NCBI GenBank assembly: GCA_017622875.1 | Contig: JAGAQG010000060.1 | Location: forward strand, 1 to 40,585 | Origin: Lachnospiraceae bacterium | GTDB taxonomy: Bacteria > Bacillota > Clostridia > Lachnospirales > Lachnospiraceae | Length of the DNA: 40,585 nucleotides | Reading direction: 5' to 3' | In this document: piece by piece, positions 26,140 to 35,875 of the stretch | How positions within the stretch are numbered: position 1 is the stretch's first letter | Layout of the letters: each line of letters begins with the position of its first letter | Position numbers and translations under genes: made by a program | The notes under the pieces: generated by a model | Told to the model about the DNA's origin: nothing | Seen by the model: only the letters and a program-made list of their open reading frames with translations | The model's database searches: none

Positions 26140-27285
26140 ATGAATAACGAATTATTAGAAGCTCTCAACGTCTTAGAAAAAGAAAAAGATATCAGCAAAG
26201 AAACAATGCTGGAAGCAATTGAAAATTCCTTATTAACAGCATGCAAAAACCATTTCGGTAAAGCAGATAACATCAAAGTAGTGATGAACCACGAAACATG
26301 TGACTACAAAGTAATCGCAGAAAAAACTGTTGTAGAAACTGTAGAAGATGACGTTATGGAAATCAGCCTTGCAAAAGCAAAAATGATGGACAGCAAATAT
26401 GAACTGGGCGATATCGTACAGATCGAAGTAAAATCCAAAGAATTCGGCCGTATCGCTACTATGAACGCGAAAAACGTAATTTTACAGAAGATCCGTGAAG
26501 AAGAAAGAAAAGTGCTCTTCAATCAGTACTACGGAAAAGAAAAAGACATCGTAACAGGTGTTGTTCAGAGATATATCGGCAAGAATGTAAGCGTAAACTT
26601 AGGTAAAGTAGATGCAATCTTAAACGAAAACGAAATGGTAAAAGGCGAAGTATTCATGCCTACAGAACGTATCCGTGTTTACATCTTAGAAGTTCGTGAT
26701 ACAACAAAAGGACCACGTATCCTTGTATCCAGAACACATCCGGAACTCGTTAAGAGATTATTTGAATCCGAAGTAACAGAAGTAAAAGAAGGAATCGTAG
26801 AAATCAAGAGCATCGCTCGTGAAGCAGGTTCCAGAACAAAGATTGCTGTTTGGTCAAATGATCCTGACGTAGATCCAGTAGGTGCATGCGTAGGTTTAAA
26901 CGGTGCAAGAGTTAACGCAATCGTAGAAGAACTCCGCGGTGAAAAAATTGATATTATCAACTGGGATGAAAACCCGGCTATCTTAATTGAACATGCTTTA
27001 AGTCCTGCAAAAGTAGTTGCAGTATTGGCTGATCCGGACGAAAAGACAGCAAAAGTTGTTGTTCCTGACTACCAGTTATCTTTAGCAATCGGTAAAGAAG
27101 GTCAGAACGCTCGTCTTGCGGCAAGACTGACAGGATTCAAGATCGACATTAAGTCTGAAACACAGGCAAAAGAAATCGAAGGATTCCTTGATTACGATGT
27201 ATATGAAGAAGAGGAAGAATACGAAGAAGGATACGACGATTACGATTACGAAGAAGACTACGAAGAAGCGCCTGTAGAAGAATAA
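26140..27285 (+). CDS. nusA: Transcription termination/antitermination factor NusA
   Basis: RNA-polymerase-binding factor, 381 aa. Domains in order: N-terminal polymerase-binding domain (1 to about 125), S1 domain (about 130-200, DIVTGVVQRY), and two KH domains (about 200-345; VGACVGLNGARVNAIVEELR, and LAIGKEGQNARLAARLTGF). The last 30 residues are almost entirely Glu, Asp and Tyr; this replaces the acidic repeats found in proteobacterial NusA. A ribosome site GGAGGAAAA precedes ATG 26140. NusA often regulates its own operon, which fits the leader hairpin upstream of rimP. Intact. Confidence 0.96.
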   Translation: MNNELLEALNVLEKEKDISKETMLEAIENSLLTACKNHFGKADNIKVVMNHETCDYKVIAEKTVVETVEDDVMEISLAKAKMMDSKYELGDIVQIEVKSKEFGRIATMNAKNVILQKIREEERKVLFNQYYGKEKDIVTGVVQRYIGKNVSVNLGKVDAILNENEMVKGEVFMPTERIRVYILEVRDTTKGPRILVSRTHPELVKRLFESEVTEVKEGIVEIKSIAREAGSRTKIAVWSNDPDVDPVGACVGLNGARVNAIVEELRGEKIDIINWDENPAILIEHALSPAKVVAVLADPDEKTAKVVVPDYQLSLAIGKEGQNARLAARLTGFKIDIKSETQAKEIEGFLDYDVYEEEEEYEEGYDDYDYEEDYEEAPVEE

Positions 27286-27302
27286 TTATAGGAAGTGATA
27301 GA

Positions 27303-27575
27303 TTGAGTACAGTAAAAAAAATTCCGATGCGAAAATGTACCGGATGTAACGAAATGAAAGAAAAGAAGGCAATGATGCGTGTCTTAAAATGCGAAGAAGG
27401 CATTGTGCTGGATACCACAGGAAAGAAAAATGGCAGAGGAGCTTACCTTTGTAAATCAGCAGAATGCTTAAAGCTTGCTGTGAAGAACAAAGGATTAGAG
27501 CGTTCTTTGAAGGTTCAGATTCCAAAGGAAGTATATGAAGCTTTAGAAAAGGAGTTTAGCGAGATTAATGAATAA
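27303..27575 (+). CDS. rnpM: RNase P modulator RnpM (YlxR)
   Basis: A 90-aa RNA-binding protein of the YlxR/DUF448 family. The signature PMRKCTGCNEMKEKKAMMRV and GRGAYLCKSAECL are both present, with the Cys residues typical of this family. Start TTG 27303 behind GGAAGTGA. In Bacillus the protein binds the RNase P RNA and tunes its activity. The gene overlaps ylxQ by 8 bp. Intact. Confidence 0.94.
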   Translation: MSTVKKIPMRKCTGCNEMKEKKAMMRVLKCEEGIVLDTTGKKNGRGAYLCKSAECLKLAVKNKGLERSLKVQIPKEVYEALEKEFSEINE

Positions 27576-27894
27576 AATATTTTCAATGATCGGTATGGCG
27601 ACCAAAGCTGGAAAAACTGTCAGCGGCGAATTTGCCACAGAAAAAGCAGTCAAGACCGGCAAGGCATTTCTGGTAATCGTATCAGAAGCGGCGTCAGATA
27701 ATACAAAGAAGATGTTTCGCAATATGTGCTCCTATTATGAAGTGCCAATGTATACTTACGGTACAAAGGTGGATCTGGGACATTCCATGGGAAAAGAGTT
27801 TCGTGCCTCCCTGGCAGTGACAGATGAAGGGTTTGCGAAATCTATCGAAAAGAGACTTATAGAGGCAGAGAGAATAGCGGAGGTAGCAGAATAA
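27568..27894 (+). CDS. ylxQ: L7Ae/L30e-family RNA-binding protein YlxQ
   Basis: A 108-aa protein of the L7Ae/L30e family, members of which bind kink-turn RNA. The family pattern is visible as MIGMATKAGKTVSGEFATEK, then FLVIVSEAASDNTKKMF and TYGTKVDLGHSMGKEFRASL. It overlaps rnpM at its start and is directly followed by infB with no gap (TAA 27892-27894, then ATG 27895). Its precise cellular role is not well known. Intact. Confidence 0.92.
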   Translation: MNKIFSMIGMATKAGKTVSGEFATEKAVKTGKAFLVIVSEAASDNTKKMFRNMCSYYEVPMYTYGTKVDLGHSMGKEFRASLAVTDEGFAKSIEKRLIEAERIAEVAE

Positions 27895-30600
27895 ATGGCG
27901 AAACAGAAAATACATGAATTAGCAAAAGAGTTAAATAAACCAAGCAAAGATATTGTAGAGTATTTAAATAAGAACGGTGTGGAAGTAAAAAGCCATATGA
28001 GTGTCATCGAAGATGCACAGATCGATATGGTAAAGAAAGCATTCGCACCAAAGGTGGAAGCACCAAAAGCAGAAGCTCCAAAGGCTGAGGCTCCCAAAGC
28101 GGAAGCACCAAAAGCAGAAGAAGCTCCAAAGAAGAAAAAAATCGTTGCATTATATAATGCACAGAACAGCAGAGGCGGTGTAAAACCAAATCCACAGAAG
28201 AGAGAAAATGAAAGACGTCCACGTCCGGAAAACGGAGAAAGACGTCAGCGCCCACAGGATGGAGAGAGACGCCCGCGTCCTGAGAATGGCGAAAGAAGAC
28301 CACAGCAGGACGGCGAAAAACGTCAGTTCAACAGAGACGGCCAGCAGAACAATGGAGAAAGACGCCAGTTCAACAGAGACGGTCAGAACAATGGAGAAAA
28401 ACGTCAGTTCAATAGAGACGGTCAGAATAATGGAGAAAGACGTCCATATAACAGAGATGGCCAGCAGCAGAACGGAGAAAGACGCCAGTTCAACAGAGAA
28501 GGTCAGAATAATGGAGAAAGACGTCCATTTAACAAAGATGGTCAGCAGAATGGTGACAGAAGATCATTCAACAAAGACTTTAACAAAGATAAAGACAACG
28601 ACAGAAACGATAACAGACAGGGCGGCGGAAGACGCGATAATAACAGACGCGGCGGCTTAGACATTCCGGCACCTGAAAAACCATTAGAAAAGAATCGTGA
28701 TAACAACAGACACAACCAGAACCAGCAGGCAAAATCCAATAAGAAGGTTGTGGATAAATTCGAAGAAAAAGAAGCAAAAATGAACAAAGCCGGAAAATTC
28801 CAGAAACCAGTGAAAACTGTTCAGGAAGTAAAGAAGGATGACAATGAACCAAAAACAATCCAGATTCCGGAAAAAATCTCTGTTCAGGATCTTGCTGAAA
28901 AAATGAAAATGCAGCCATCTGTCATCATCAAGAAAATGTTCTTAGCAGGAAAGATCATGACAATCAACACTGAACTTGACTTTGAACAGGCTGGTGAAAT
29001 TGCCATGGAATACAACTTCGAACCGGAAGCAGAAGTGGTAGAAGATGTAATCGAAAAATTCCTGGAAGACGTGGAAGATGCAGAAGAAACATTGATCACA
29101 AGACCACCAGTAGTCTGTGTTATGGGTCACGTTGACCATGGTAAAACATCCTTACTGGATGCAATCCGTCATACAAATGTAACAGACAGAGAAGCAGGCG
29201 GTATTACACAGCATATTGGTGCTTATACTGTAAATATCAATGGCCAGAAGCTGACATTCTTAGATACACCAGGTCACGAAGCATTCACAGCAATGCGTAT
29301 GCGTGGTGCGAACTCTACAGATATCGCAATCCTTGTAGTTGCAGCAGACGATGGTGTTATGCCACAGACAATCGAAGCAATCAGCCATGCAAAGGCAGCA
29401 GGCGTTGAAATTATCGTAGCAATCAACAAGATTGATAAAGAAGGTGCAAATCCAGACCGTGTTATGAAAGAACTTGCAGAGCACGAATTGATTCCAGAAG
29501 ATTGGGGCGGTTCTACAATCTGTGTACCAGTGTCTGCAAAGAAACGTCAGGGTATCGAAAACCTTCTTGAAATGGTTCTGTTAACAGCAGAAATGATGGA
29601 ATTAAAAGCAAATCCTAAGAGAAGAGCAAGAGGTCTTGTTATCGAAGCAGAGCTTGATAAAGGTAAAGGACCTGTTGCAACAGTGCTTGTACAGAAAGGT
29701 ACGCTCCGTGTTGGTGATGCAATCACAGCAGGATGTGCTCATGGTAAAGTACGTGCGATGATTGATGATAAGGGACGCCGTGTGAAAGAAGCAGGTCCAT
29801 CCACACCAGTAGAAATCCTTGGTTTCTCTGATGTACCAGCAGCTGGTGATATCGTAATCGCTCCTGAAACAGAAAAAGAAGCAAGATCTATGGCAGAAGC
29901 TTTTATCGCCCGTGGCAGAGAAAAGATGTTAGAGGATACAAAGCTTACAATGTCTTTAGACGATCTGTACTCACAGATTCAGTCTGGAAACTTAAAAGAA
30001 TTAAAACTGATCATCAAAGCAGACGTTCAGGGTTCTGTAGAAGCTGTAAAACAGAGTTTAATGAAGCTGTCTAATGAAGAAGTTGCAGTGCGTGTCATCC
30101 ACGGCGGCGTTGGTGCGATCAATGAATCTGACGTTATGCTTGCAAATGCATCCGGTGCGATCATTATCGGCTTCAATGTAAGACCTGATGTAACAGCAAA
30201 AGCAAATGCAGAACGCGATAAAGTAGAAATCAAACTCTACCGTGTCATCTACGATGCAATCGCAGATGTAGAACGTGCGATGAAGGGTATGCTTGATCCA
30301 ATCTTTGAAGAAAAAGTGATCGGCCATGCAGAAATCCGTCAGATCTTCAAAGCTTCAGGTGTTGGTAACATTGCTGGTTCTTATGTACTTGACGGTACAT
30401 TACAGAGAGGATGCTCTGTAAGAATTACCCGTGAAGGAAAACAAATCTATGAAGGACCTTTAGCATCACTGAAACGATTCAAAGATGATGTGAAGGAAGT
30501 AAAAGCAGGATACGAATGTGGTCTTGTATTTGAAAAATTCAATGACATTCAGGAACTGGATATTGTAGAAGCTTATATTATGGTTGAGGTTCCTCGATAG
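27895..30600 (+). CDS. infB: Translation initiation factor IF-2
   Basis: GTPase that places initiator tRNA on the 30S subunit, 901 aa. The N-terminal IF2_N motif ([20 protein letters not shown]) is followed by four or five EAPKA repeats and a long Arg/Asn/Gln/Gly repeat region (about 104-230). A second IF2_N-like domain lies near 325-375 ([20 protein letters not shown]). The GTPase has G1 GHVDHGKT at 411-418, G3 DTPGHE and G4 NKID. The beta-barrel and C-terminal fMet-tRNA domain complete the protein ([14 protein letters not shown]). The length is normal for Clostridia with an extended linker. Intact. Confidence 0.97.
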   Translation: MAKQKIHELAKELNKPSKDIVEYLNKNGVEVKSHMSVIEDAQIDMVKKAFAPKVEAPKAEAPKAEAPKAEAPKAEEAPKKKKIVALYNAQNSRGGVKPNPQKRENERRPRPENGERRQRPQDGERRPRPENGERRPQQDGEKRQFNRDGQQNNGERRQFNRDGQNNGEKRQFNRDGQNNGERRPYNRDGQQQNGERRQFNREGQNNGERRPFNKDGQQNGDRRSFNKDFNKDKDNDRNDNRQGGGRRDNNRRGGLDIPAPEKPLEKNRDNNRHNQNQQAKSNKKVVDKFEEKEAKMNKAGKFQKPVKTVQEVKKDDNEPKTIQIPEKISVQDLAEKMKMQPSVIIKKMFLAGKIMTINTELDFEQAGEIAMEYNFEPEAEVVEDVIEKFLEDVEDAEETLITRPPVVCVMGHVDHGKTSLLDAIRHTNVTDREAGGITQHIGAYTVNINGQKLTFLDTPGHEAFTAMRMRGANSTDIAILVVAADDGVMPQTIEAISHAKAAGVEIIVAINKIDKEGANPDRVMKELAEHELIPEDWGGSTICVPVSAKKRQGIENLLEMVLLTAEMMELKANPKRRARGLVIEAELDKGKGPVATVLVQKGTLRVGDAITAGCAHGKVRAMIDDKGRRVKEAGPSTPVEILGFSDVPAAGDIVIAPETEKEARSMAEAFIARGREKMLEDTKLTMSLDDLYSQIQSGNLKELKLIIKADVQGSVEAVKQSLMKLSNEEVAVRVIHGGVGAINESDVMLANASGAIIIGFNVRPDVTAKANAERDKVEIKLYRVIYDAIADVERAMKGMLDPIFEEKVIGHAEIRQIFKASGVGNIAGSYVLDGTLQRGCSVRITREGKQIYEGPLASLKRFKDDVKEVKAGYECGLVFEKFNDIQELDIVEAYIMVEVPR
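28205..28590 (+). repeat. In-frame tandem repeats in the IF-2 linker
   Basis: About ten imperfect units of 27-42 bp, encoding variants of [12 protein letters not shown]. Early units are Pro/Arg-rich (NGERRPRPE), later units carry FNRDGQ or FNKDGQ. The reading frame is kept throughout. The result is a positively charged, disordered linker between the N-terminal domain and the GTPase part. Confidence 0.85.
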
Positions 30601-30613
30601 GAGTATTTAATAA

Positions 30614-31000
30614 ATGAGAAAAAACAGTATTAAAAATACTAGAATCAATATGGAAGTTCAGAGAGAACTTTCCAACATTATCCGCAGCGAAATCAAAGAC
30701 CCAAGAATCAGCCCGCTCACTACTGTAGTAGCAGTAGAAGTGGCGCCGGACTTAAAAACAGCAAAAGCTTATATCAGTGTTCTTGGTGATGAAGAAGCGC
30801 AGAAAAACACATTGGCAGGATTAAAGAGTGCAGAAGGCTATATCAGAAGAGAACTGGCAAGAAGCGTAAATTTAAGAAATACACCGGAAATCAAATTTGT
30901 GGTAGACCAGTCTATCGAATATGGTGTAACAATGTCAAAATTAATCGACGATGTTAGAGCAAACGACGGCGATTTTAATGAAGGTGAAGCGGATGCTTAA
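30614..31000 (+). CDS. rbfA: Ribosome-binding factor A
   Basis: A 128-aa KH-type 30S maturation factor. Family segments: NMEVQRELSNIIRSEIKDPR near the start, VAVEVAPDLKTAKAYISVLG, and RELARSVNLRNTPEIKFVVD. ATG 30614 with TAGGAG upstream, 13 bp after infB. The last 8 bases overlap nrnA. Intact. Confidence 0.95.
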   Translation: MRKNSIKNTRINMEVQRELSNIIRSEIKDPRISPLTTVVAVEVAPDLKTAKAYISVLGDEEAQKNTLAGLKSAEGYIRRELARSVNLRNTPEIKFVVDQSIEYGVTMSKLIDDVRANDGDFNEGEADA

Positions 31001-31952
31001 TTTAAAAGAAGTATTGCAGGAAGCAAAATCAGTTGCCATCTTAGGTCATATCAGACCGGATGGCGACTGCATCGGTTCCTGTTTATCACTTTATAATTAT
31101 ATTGAAACTTATTTTCCAAATATTGAAGCAAAGGTTTATTTACAGGATTTTATGCCTGAATTTCTGATGCTTAAAAATGCTGACAAAATCGAGCATGATT
31201 ACAGCGAAGATAAGGTATATGATGTATGCTTTTCTTTAGACAGTGCAGATAAAGCACGCCATGGAGAATATGTAAAATATTTTGATACAGCAAAGAAAAC
31301 GATTGGAATTGACCATCATATCAGCAATCAGGGATTTGCAGAGGAACATTTGATCATCAGTGATGCAAGTGCCACAGCGGAAATCATGAGTGAGCTGATT
31401 GGAAAAGAAAATCTGACAAAGGACATTGCAGAATGTCTGTATCTTGGAATTGCCCATGATACCGGAGTGTTTCAGTATTCCAATGCATCACCAAAAACAT
31501 TCCGTGTTGTAGCTGATTTACTGGAAACAGGCATTGAAGCCAGCAGAATCATTGATGAGACATTCTATCAGAAGTCTTATGTACAGAATCAGATTCTGGG
31601 CAGAACTCTGATGGAAAGTATTATGCTCATGGATGATAAAGTCATCGTAGGTGCAGTAAAACTAAAAGATATGGAGTTTTACGGAGTAACACCAAAGGCA
31701 CTGGATGGAATTGTCAGCCAGCTTCGTTACACAAGAGGCGTGGAAGTAGCGATCTTCTTATATGAACTGGAGCCACAGCGATATAAAATAAGTATGCGTT
31801 CCAACGGTAAAGTGGATGTAAGCAAAGTAGCAGGATATTTTGGCGGAGGCGGCCACGTAAAGGCAGCAGGTTGTGAAATGTCGGGAAATTTCTATGATGT
31901 AGTAAATAACCTGACCCTGCATATCGAAGCACAGCTGCAGGAGAATGAGTAG
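30993..31952 (+). CDS. nrnA: DHH-family oligoribonuclease / pAp phosphatase NrnA
   Basis: Phosphoesterase that degrades short RNA and pAp, 319 aa from ATG 30993, the start at the MLNLKEVLQ beginning, just behind GAAGGTGAAG. Metal-binding motifs are GHIRPDGDCIGS (DHH motif I), SLDSADKAR, GIDHHISN and the C-terminal DHHA1 motif GGGGHVKAAGCE. It overlaps rbfA by 8 bp and truB by 1 bp, so the operon is tightly coupled. A longer reading from 30951 is possible but would overlap rbfA by 50 bp. Intact. Confidence 0.93.
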   Translation: MLNLKEVLQEAKSVAILGHIRPDGDCIGSCLSLYNYIETYFPNIEAKVYLQDFMPEFLMLKNADKIEHDYSEDKVYDVCFSLDSADKARHGEYVKYFDTAKKTIGIDHHISNQGFAEEHLIISDASATAEIMSELIGKENLTKDIAECLYLGIAHDTGVFQYSNASPKTFRVVADLLETGIEASRIIDETFYQKSYVQNQILGRTLMESIMLMDDKVIVGAVKLKDMEFYGVTPKALDGIVSQLRYTRGVEVAIFLYELEPQRYKISMRSNGKVDVSKVAGYFGGGGHVKAAGCEMSGNFYDVVNNLTLHIEAQLQENE

Positions 31953-32854
31953 TGAAAAGCGGAATTATCAATGTATACAAAGAAAAAGGCTTTACCTCCT
32001 TTGATGTGGTAGCAAAGCTTCGGGGAATATTAAGAACAAAGAAAATCGGTCATACGGGAACGCTGGATCCTGACGCGGAAGGCGTGCTCCCGGTATGTAT
32101 CGGAAGAGCCACAAAGGTCTGCGATATTCTGACCGATAAAGATAAAATCTATGAAGCAGTGATGCTTCTTGGTGTAGAAACAGATACGCAGGATACTTCC
32201 GGTGAGGTCTTAAAAGAACTGCCGGTAAATGTATCAGAAAAGGTGGTAAGAGAAGCAATTCTTTCCTTCGTGGGAGAATACGCCCAGGTTCCACCAATGT
32301 ATTCCGCACTGAAAGTAAATGGCAAAAAGCTTTATGAGCTTGCCAGAGAAGGAAAGACCGTAGAGCGTAAGGCAAGAAATGTACAGATTTTTTCCATTGA
32401 GATTTTGGAAATGAATCTGCCAAGAGTCCGTATGAGTGTTCATTGCTCGAAAGGAACCTATATCAGAACTCTGTGTCATGATATTGGACAAAAGCTTGGG
32501 AGCGGCGGCTGTATGGAGAAACTGCTGCGTACCAAAGTTGGTGTTTTTGAATTAAAAGACACCTTAAAGCTTTCTGAAATTGATGAACTCGCAAAGGTAG
32601 GAGTGGTGGAAGAAAAAATCATTTCTGTGGATGAACTGTTCGAAGATTACGCAAAGGTGTGGACAAAGCAGGCATTTGACGTGGTAGTACATAATGGAAA
32701 CCGCATTGAAAAAAGGATGCTTGAGGAAGAACTTCCTGCAAATACAGAAAGGCTGCGGGTTTATGATTCTGAGGGGACGTTCATTGGAGTTTATGAATAT
32801 TCCATGGAGCGTAAGGATTTTAAACCTGTGAAGATGTTTTATGAAAATAATTAA
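31952..32854 (+). CDS. truB: tRNA pseudouridine-55 synthase
   Basis: Makes pseudouridine 55 in tRNA, 300 aa. The catalytic motif GHTGTLDPDAEGVLPVCIG has the active Asp at residue 39. Other family segments: YEAVMLLGVETDTQDTSG, PPMYSALKVNGKKLYELAR and CSKGTYIRTLCHDIG. A C-terminal PUA-like extension follows. Start GTG 31952 shares its first base with the nrnA stop. Intact. Confidence 0.96.
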   Translation: MKSGIINVYKEKGFTSFDVVAKLRGILRTKKIGHTGTLDPDAEGVLPVCIGRATKVCDILTDKDKIYEAVMLLGVETDTQDTSGEVLKELPVNVSEKVVREAILSFVGEYAQVPPMYSALKVNGKKLYELAREGKTVERKARNVQIFSIEILEMNLPRVRMSVHCSKGTYIRTLCHDIGQKLGSGGCMEKLLRTKVGVFELKDTLKLSEIDELAKVGVVEEKIISVDELFEDYAKVWTKQAFDVVVHNGNRIEKRMLEEELPANTERLRVYDSEGTFIGVYEYSMERKDFKPVKMFYENN

Positions 32855-33767
32855 TGACACACTGGACTTTACGATTCCAGAGGAAAGTGCCATAACATTA
32901 GGTAAATTTGATGGGATTCATAGAGGCCATCAGAAACTGATGAAAATGATCCTGGCGAAAAGGGAGCAGGGCCTAAAAAGTGTTGTCTTTACCTTTGGTC
33001 AGATGCCGGGAACGGTCTTTTTTGGGAAGGGCCGCACGATTTTAACAAGAGTTGAGAGACAAAAACATCTGGAAAAGATGGGAATCGACTATATGGTAGA
33101 ATGCCCGTTTATCCCTCAGATCATTCAGATGGAGCCGGAGCGTTTTATAGAAGAAGTTCTGGTAAAACAGCTTCATGTAAAATATATTGCGGTGGGACCG
33201 GATTTCAGATTTGGGCATGACCGTAAAGGTGATATCTGCCTTTTAAAAAAAATGGCACAGGTCTATGGATATGAAGTACAGGTTTTCCAAAAGGAATGTC
33301 TGGAGGATAAGGTCATCAGCAGCACTTATGTCAGACATATGCTGGAGACCGGAGAAATGGAAACTGTGCAGGATCTGCTGGGCTATCCGTACTATGTGTC
33401 AGGAACTGTGGTGCATGGACATGCCATCGGCAGAAAGCTTGGGATTCCAACCACAAATATTTTGCCCGATGATGAAAAAATGCTTCCGCCGAACGGGGTC
33501 TATCTTACAAAGACCATTTTTGGTGATAAAGAAATCTTTGGAATTACCAATATCGGCGTAAAGCCGACCATCAGTGGCGAGGAGGCAAAAGGGATTGAAA
33601 CTCATTTGCTGGATTTTGAGGGAGATTTATACGGTGAGGAGCTGACCGTTGAATTTTATGCTTTTGAACGAACAGAGAGACGTTTTGATTCGCTGGAAGA
33701 GTTAAAAGAGCAGCTTTCCAGAGATGTACAGTGGGGCAGAACACTGATTGTCGAAAAAGGGCTCTAA
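32841..33767 (+). CDS. ribF: Bifunctional riboflavin kinase / FAD synthetase
   Basis: Converts riboflavin to FMN and FAD, 308 aa. The N-terminal nucleotidyltransferase domain has GKFDGIHRGHQKLM and GPDFRFGHDRKGD with SSTYVRHMLETG; the C-terminal kinase domain has GHAIGRKLGIPTTNI, PNGVYLT and GVKPT. ATG 32841 overlaps the truB end by 14 bp. Last gene of the operon; a strong hairpin follows. Intact. Confidence 0.96.
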   Translation: MKIINDTLDFTIPEESAITLGKFDGIHRGHQKLMKMILAKREQGLKSVVFTFGQMPGTVFFGKGRTILTRVERQKHLEKMGIDYMVECPFIPQIIQMEPERFIEEVLVKQLHVKYIAVGPDFRFGHDRKGDICLLKKMAQVYGYEVQVFQKECLEDKVISSTYVRHMLETGEMETVQDLLGYPYYVSGTVVHGHAIGRKLGIPTTNILPDDEKMLPPNGVYLTKTIFGDKEIFGITNIGVKPTISGEEAKGIETHLLDFEGDLYGEELTVEFYAFERTERRFDSLEELKEQLSRDVQWGRTLIVEKGL

Positions 33768-33798
33768 TGTAAAATCTATGTTAAGTAAAGAAAATTAC

Positions 33799-33871
33799 TT
33801 GTAAGAAACATAAAAATGGTGTAAAATGCAATTAAGCGTATGTTGATTAGATAATCAACATACGCTTTTTT
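33799..33871 (+). terminator. Strong hairpin with T-run after ribF, overlapping a promoter for the phosphate symporter
   Basis: A perfect 15-bp stem (33834-33848 with 33853-33867), AGAT loop and a following T-run make an excellent intrinsic terminator for the ribF operon. TTGTAA (33799-33804), a 17-bp spacer and TAAAAT (33822-33827) point to a promoter whose start would be at or just before the first stem base. If so, the hairpin is also an attenuator within the leader of the downstream symporter gene. Confidence 0.8.
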
Positions 33872-33899
33872 CGACAAAAGGGAAAAAGGAGAAAAAACG

Positions 33900-35699
33900 A
33901 TGGACATAGTTATGATGGCCGTAAAACTTCTTGGCGGACTCGCCATGTTCCTTTACGGTATGGAAATCATGGGCGACGGTTTAAAACAGGGCTCAGGAAC
34001 AGCTTTGAAAAATGTTCTCGGTAAATTGACACACAACATAGTATTAGGAGTTCTTACGGGTGCGCTGGTAACAGCGATCATTCAGAGCTCTACAGCTACC
34101 ATTGTATTAACAGTTGGTCTGATTGGCGCAGGAATCTTAAACTTACGTCAGGCAGTCAGCATCGTAATGGGTGCGAACATCGGTACAACTGTAACAGCAC
34201 AGATCATTCGACTGATGGATATTGAATCCGGCAGCGGTTCAATTCTTTCATTCTTTAAACCTGACTTTTTAGCTCCATTGGCATTGATCATTGGTATCGT
34301 TCTGATCATGTTCGTAAAAAAAGAATCTTTAAAGAATATTGGTCTTATTGCAATGGGCTTTGGTATTTTATTCATGGGTCTTTTATCCATGACAGATGCA
34401 GTAGAACCATTATCATCCTCACCAGCATTTGCAGCGATTATTTCACGCTTTAGTGATATGCCGCTCTTAGGCATCTTAACAGGTCTTGTACTGACAGTTA
34501 TCGTACAGAGCTCTTCTGCGATGGTAGGTATTTTGCAGGCGTTGTCTTCTACAGGAGTTATGACCTTTGAACTGGTTTATCCAATCATCATGGGTATCAA
34601 TCTTGGTACTTGTGTAACAACTGCGATGGTATGTTCTATTGGATCTTCCAAAGATGCAAAGCGTACGGGTATTGTACACATTGTATTCAATACGATTGGT
34701 ACAATCCTTTTCATGATCGTAATGACGATCATCCGCAGTGCAGGTGGTTTCGCTGGATTATGGGAAAGCGTGGTAGACAGTGGTGTGATCGCTAACTTCC
34801 AGACAATCTTTAACCTGATCACAGCAATCGTGCTTCTTCCATTTACCAACTTCCTTGTATGGATAGCATGTAAGTGCGTGAAGGATGATGAAGAACCGGA
34901 AGCTGTATATCTGGAACTTGCAGCGCTGGATAAAAAGTTAATGGCTGTTCCGGCTGTTGCTCTTGGTGGCGTTACAAAGGTTGCAGCAAGCATGGCAGCC
35001 ACAGCAAAAGAAAATATCGAACTGAGCTTGGCACAGTTCAGTAAATATGATGAAAAACGTGCGGAAGTGATTGCCGCTAACGAAGAACGTCTGGACGTAT
35101 TCACTGACAGAGCTGATAACTATATGATCGAATTATCCGGCAATATTGAAGCAGACAGCGATAACCGTCAGAGAAGCGTACTTATGAGATGTATCCGTGA
35201 CGTAGAGCGTATCGGTGATTATGCAACAAACTTCGATGAAATGGCGAAAAAATTCCAGGATGAAGAGCTTTCTTTCTCAGAAGGTGCAAAGAAAGAACTT
35301 GAAATCATGACAGATGCAATTCAGGAAATACTTCGTCTGACAGTAGAAGCAATCGAAACAGATAATGAATATGTTGTAAGAAGAATTGAACCATTAGAAG
35401 AAGTTATTGATGATATGGTACTTCTTTTGAAAGACCGTCATACAGCTCGTCTGTGTCAGGGAATCTGTTCTATCAATTCAGGTTTGATCTTTATGGATAT
35501 CTTAACTTATTTTGAAAGAACAGCCGATCAGTGTTCAAACATTGCAATGTTAATGCTGGCAAAAGATAATGAAGAAATCATGAAGAACCATCACCTGTAT
35601 TTACAGGAACTTCATGCATCCACAGATCAGTCCTACCTTGCTGAACAGGCAAACCGCAGAGACCAGTATCTGGAACCATTAAAGGAAATTAAATGCTAG
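33900..35699 (+). CDS. Na+/phosphate symporter with PhoU-like C-terminal domain
   Basis: A 599-aa NptA/PNaS-family protein. Two inverted membrane halves each carry a QSS motif (IIQSSTATIVLTVGLIGAG and VIVQSSSAMVGILQAL), the signature of Na+-coupled phosphate carriers of this family. After about residue 345 the protein is cytoplasmic and helical, with PhoU-like segments (RCIRDVERIGDYATNFDEMA and YFERTADQCSNIAML). ATG 33900 with AAAGGAG upstream. It stands alone between two terminators. Intact. Confidence 0.92.
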   Translation: MDIVMMAVKLLGGLAMFLYGMEIMGDGLKQGSGTALKNVLGKLTHNIVLGVLTGALVTAIIQSSTATIVLTVGLIGAGILNLRQAVSIVMGANIGTTVTAQIIRLMDIESGSGSILSFFKPDFLAPLALIIGIVLIMFVKKESLKNIGLIAMGFGILFMGLLSMTDAVEPLSSSPAFAAIISRFSDMPLLGILTGLVLTVIVQSSSAMVGILQALSSTGVMTFELVYPIIMGINLGTCVTTAMVCSIGSSKDAKRTGIVHIVFNTIGTILFMIVMTIIRSAGGFAGLWESVVDSGVIANFQTIFNLITAIVLLPFTNFLVWIACKCVKDDEEPEAVYLELAALDKKLMAVPAVALGGVTKVAASMAATAKENIELSLAQFSKYDEKRAEVIAANEERLDVFTDRADNYMIELSGNIEADSDNRQRSVLMRCIRDVERIGDYATNFDEMAKKFQDEELSFSEGAKKELEIMTDAIQEILRLTVEAIETDNEYVVRRIEPLEEVIDDMVLLLKDRHTARLCQGICSINSGLIFMDILTYFERTADQCSNIAMLMLAKDNEEIMKNHHLYLQELHASTDQSYLAEQANRRDQYLEPLKEIKC

Positions 35700-35710
35700 G
35701 AAAGCTTGAA

Positions 35711-35740
35711 AGACTCCACGAAAAGCGTGGGGTCTTTTTG
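35711..35740 (+). terminator. Intrinsic terminator of the phosphate symporter gene
   Basis: A 10-bp stem (AGACTCCACG with CGTGGGGTCT, one wobble pair) followed by five T, about 12 bp after the stop. Confidence 0.88.
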
Positions 35741-35793
35741 CGTCTGAAGAACAAAATCCGGGAATAAAATTTTTAAGCTGGTAAAGTAATAGA

Positions 35794-35822
35794 TTGTTAA
35801 CGCATCAAACTTGTGATAAAAT
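35794..35822 (+). promoter_or_regulatory. Promoter of the nhaC-iadA-transaminase operon
   Basis: TTGTTA (35794-35799), 17-bp spacer, TAAAAT (35817-35822), 54 bp before the start codon at 35876, which has AAAGGAGAG in front. Confidence 0.7.
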
Positions 35823-35875
35823 ACTAAGCATAATCAAATGTGTAAGAGGTTAAAAAATACAAAGGAGAGAAGAAT

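Noticed and set aside
26085-27285. Minus-strand open frames across nusA, infB and other core genes
   Set aside because: They are mirror readings of strong coding sequence, without ribosome sites or recognisable domains.
28205-28590. CRISPR-like repeat array
   Set aside because: The repeats are imperfect, contiguous, in frame and encode a linker of IF-2. There are no spacers and no cas genes.
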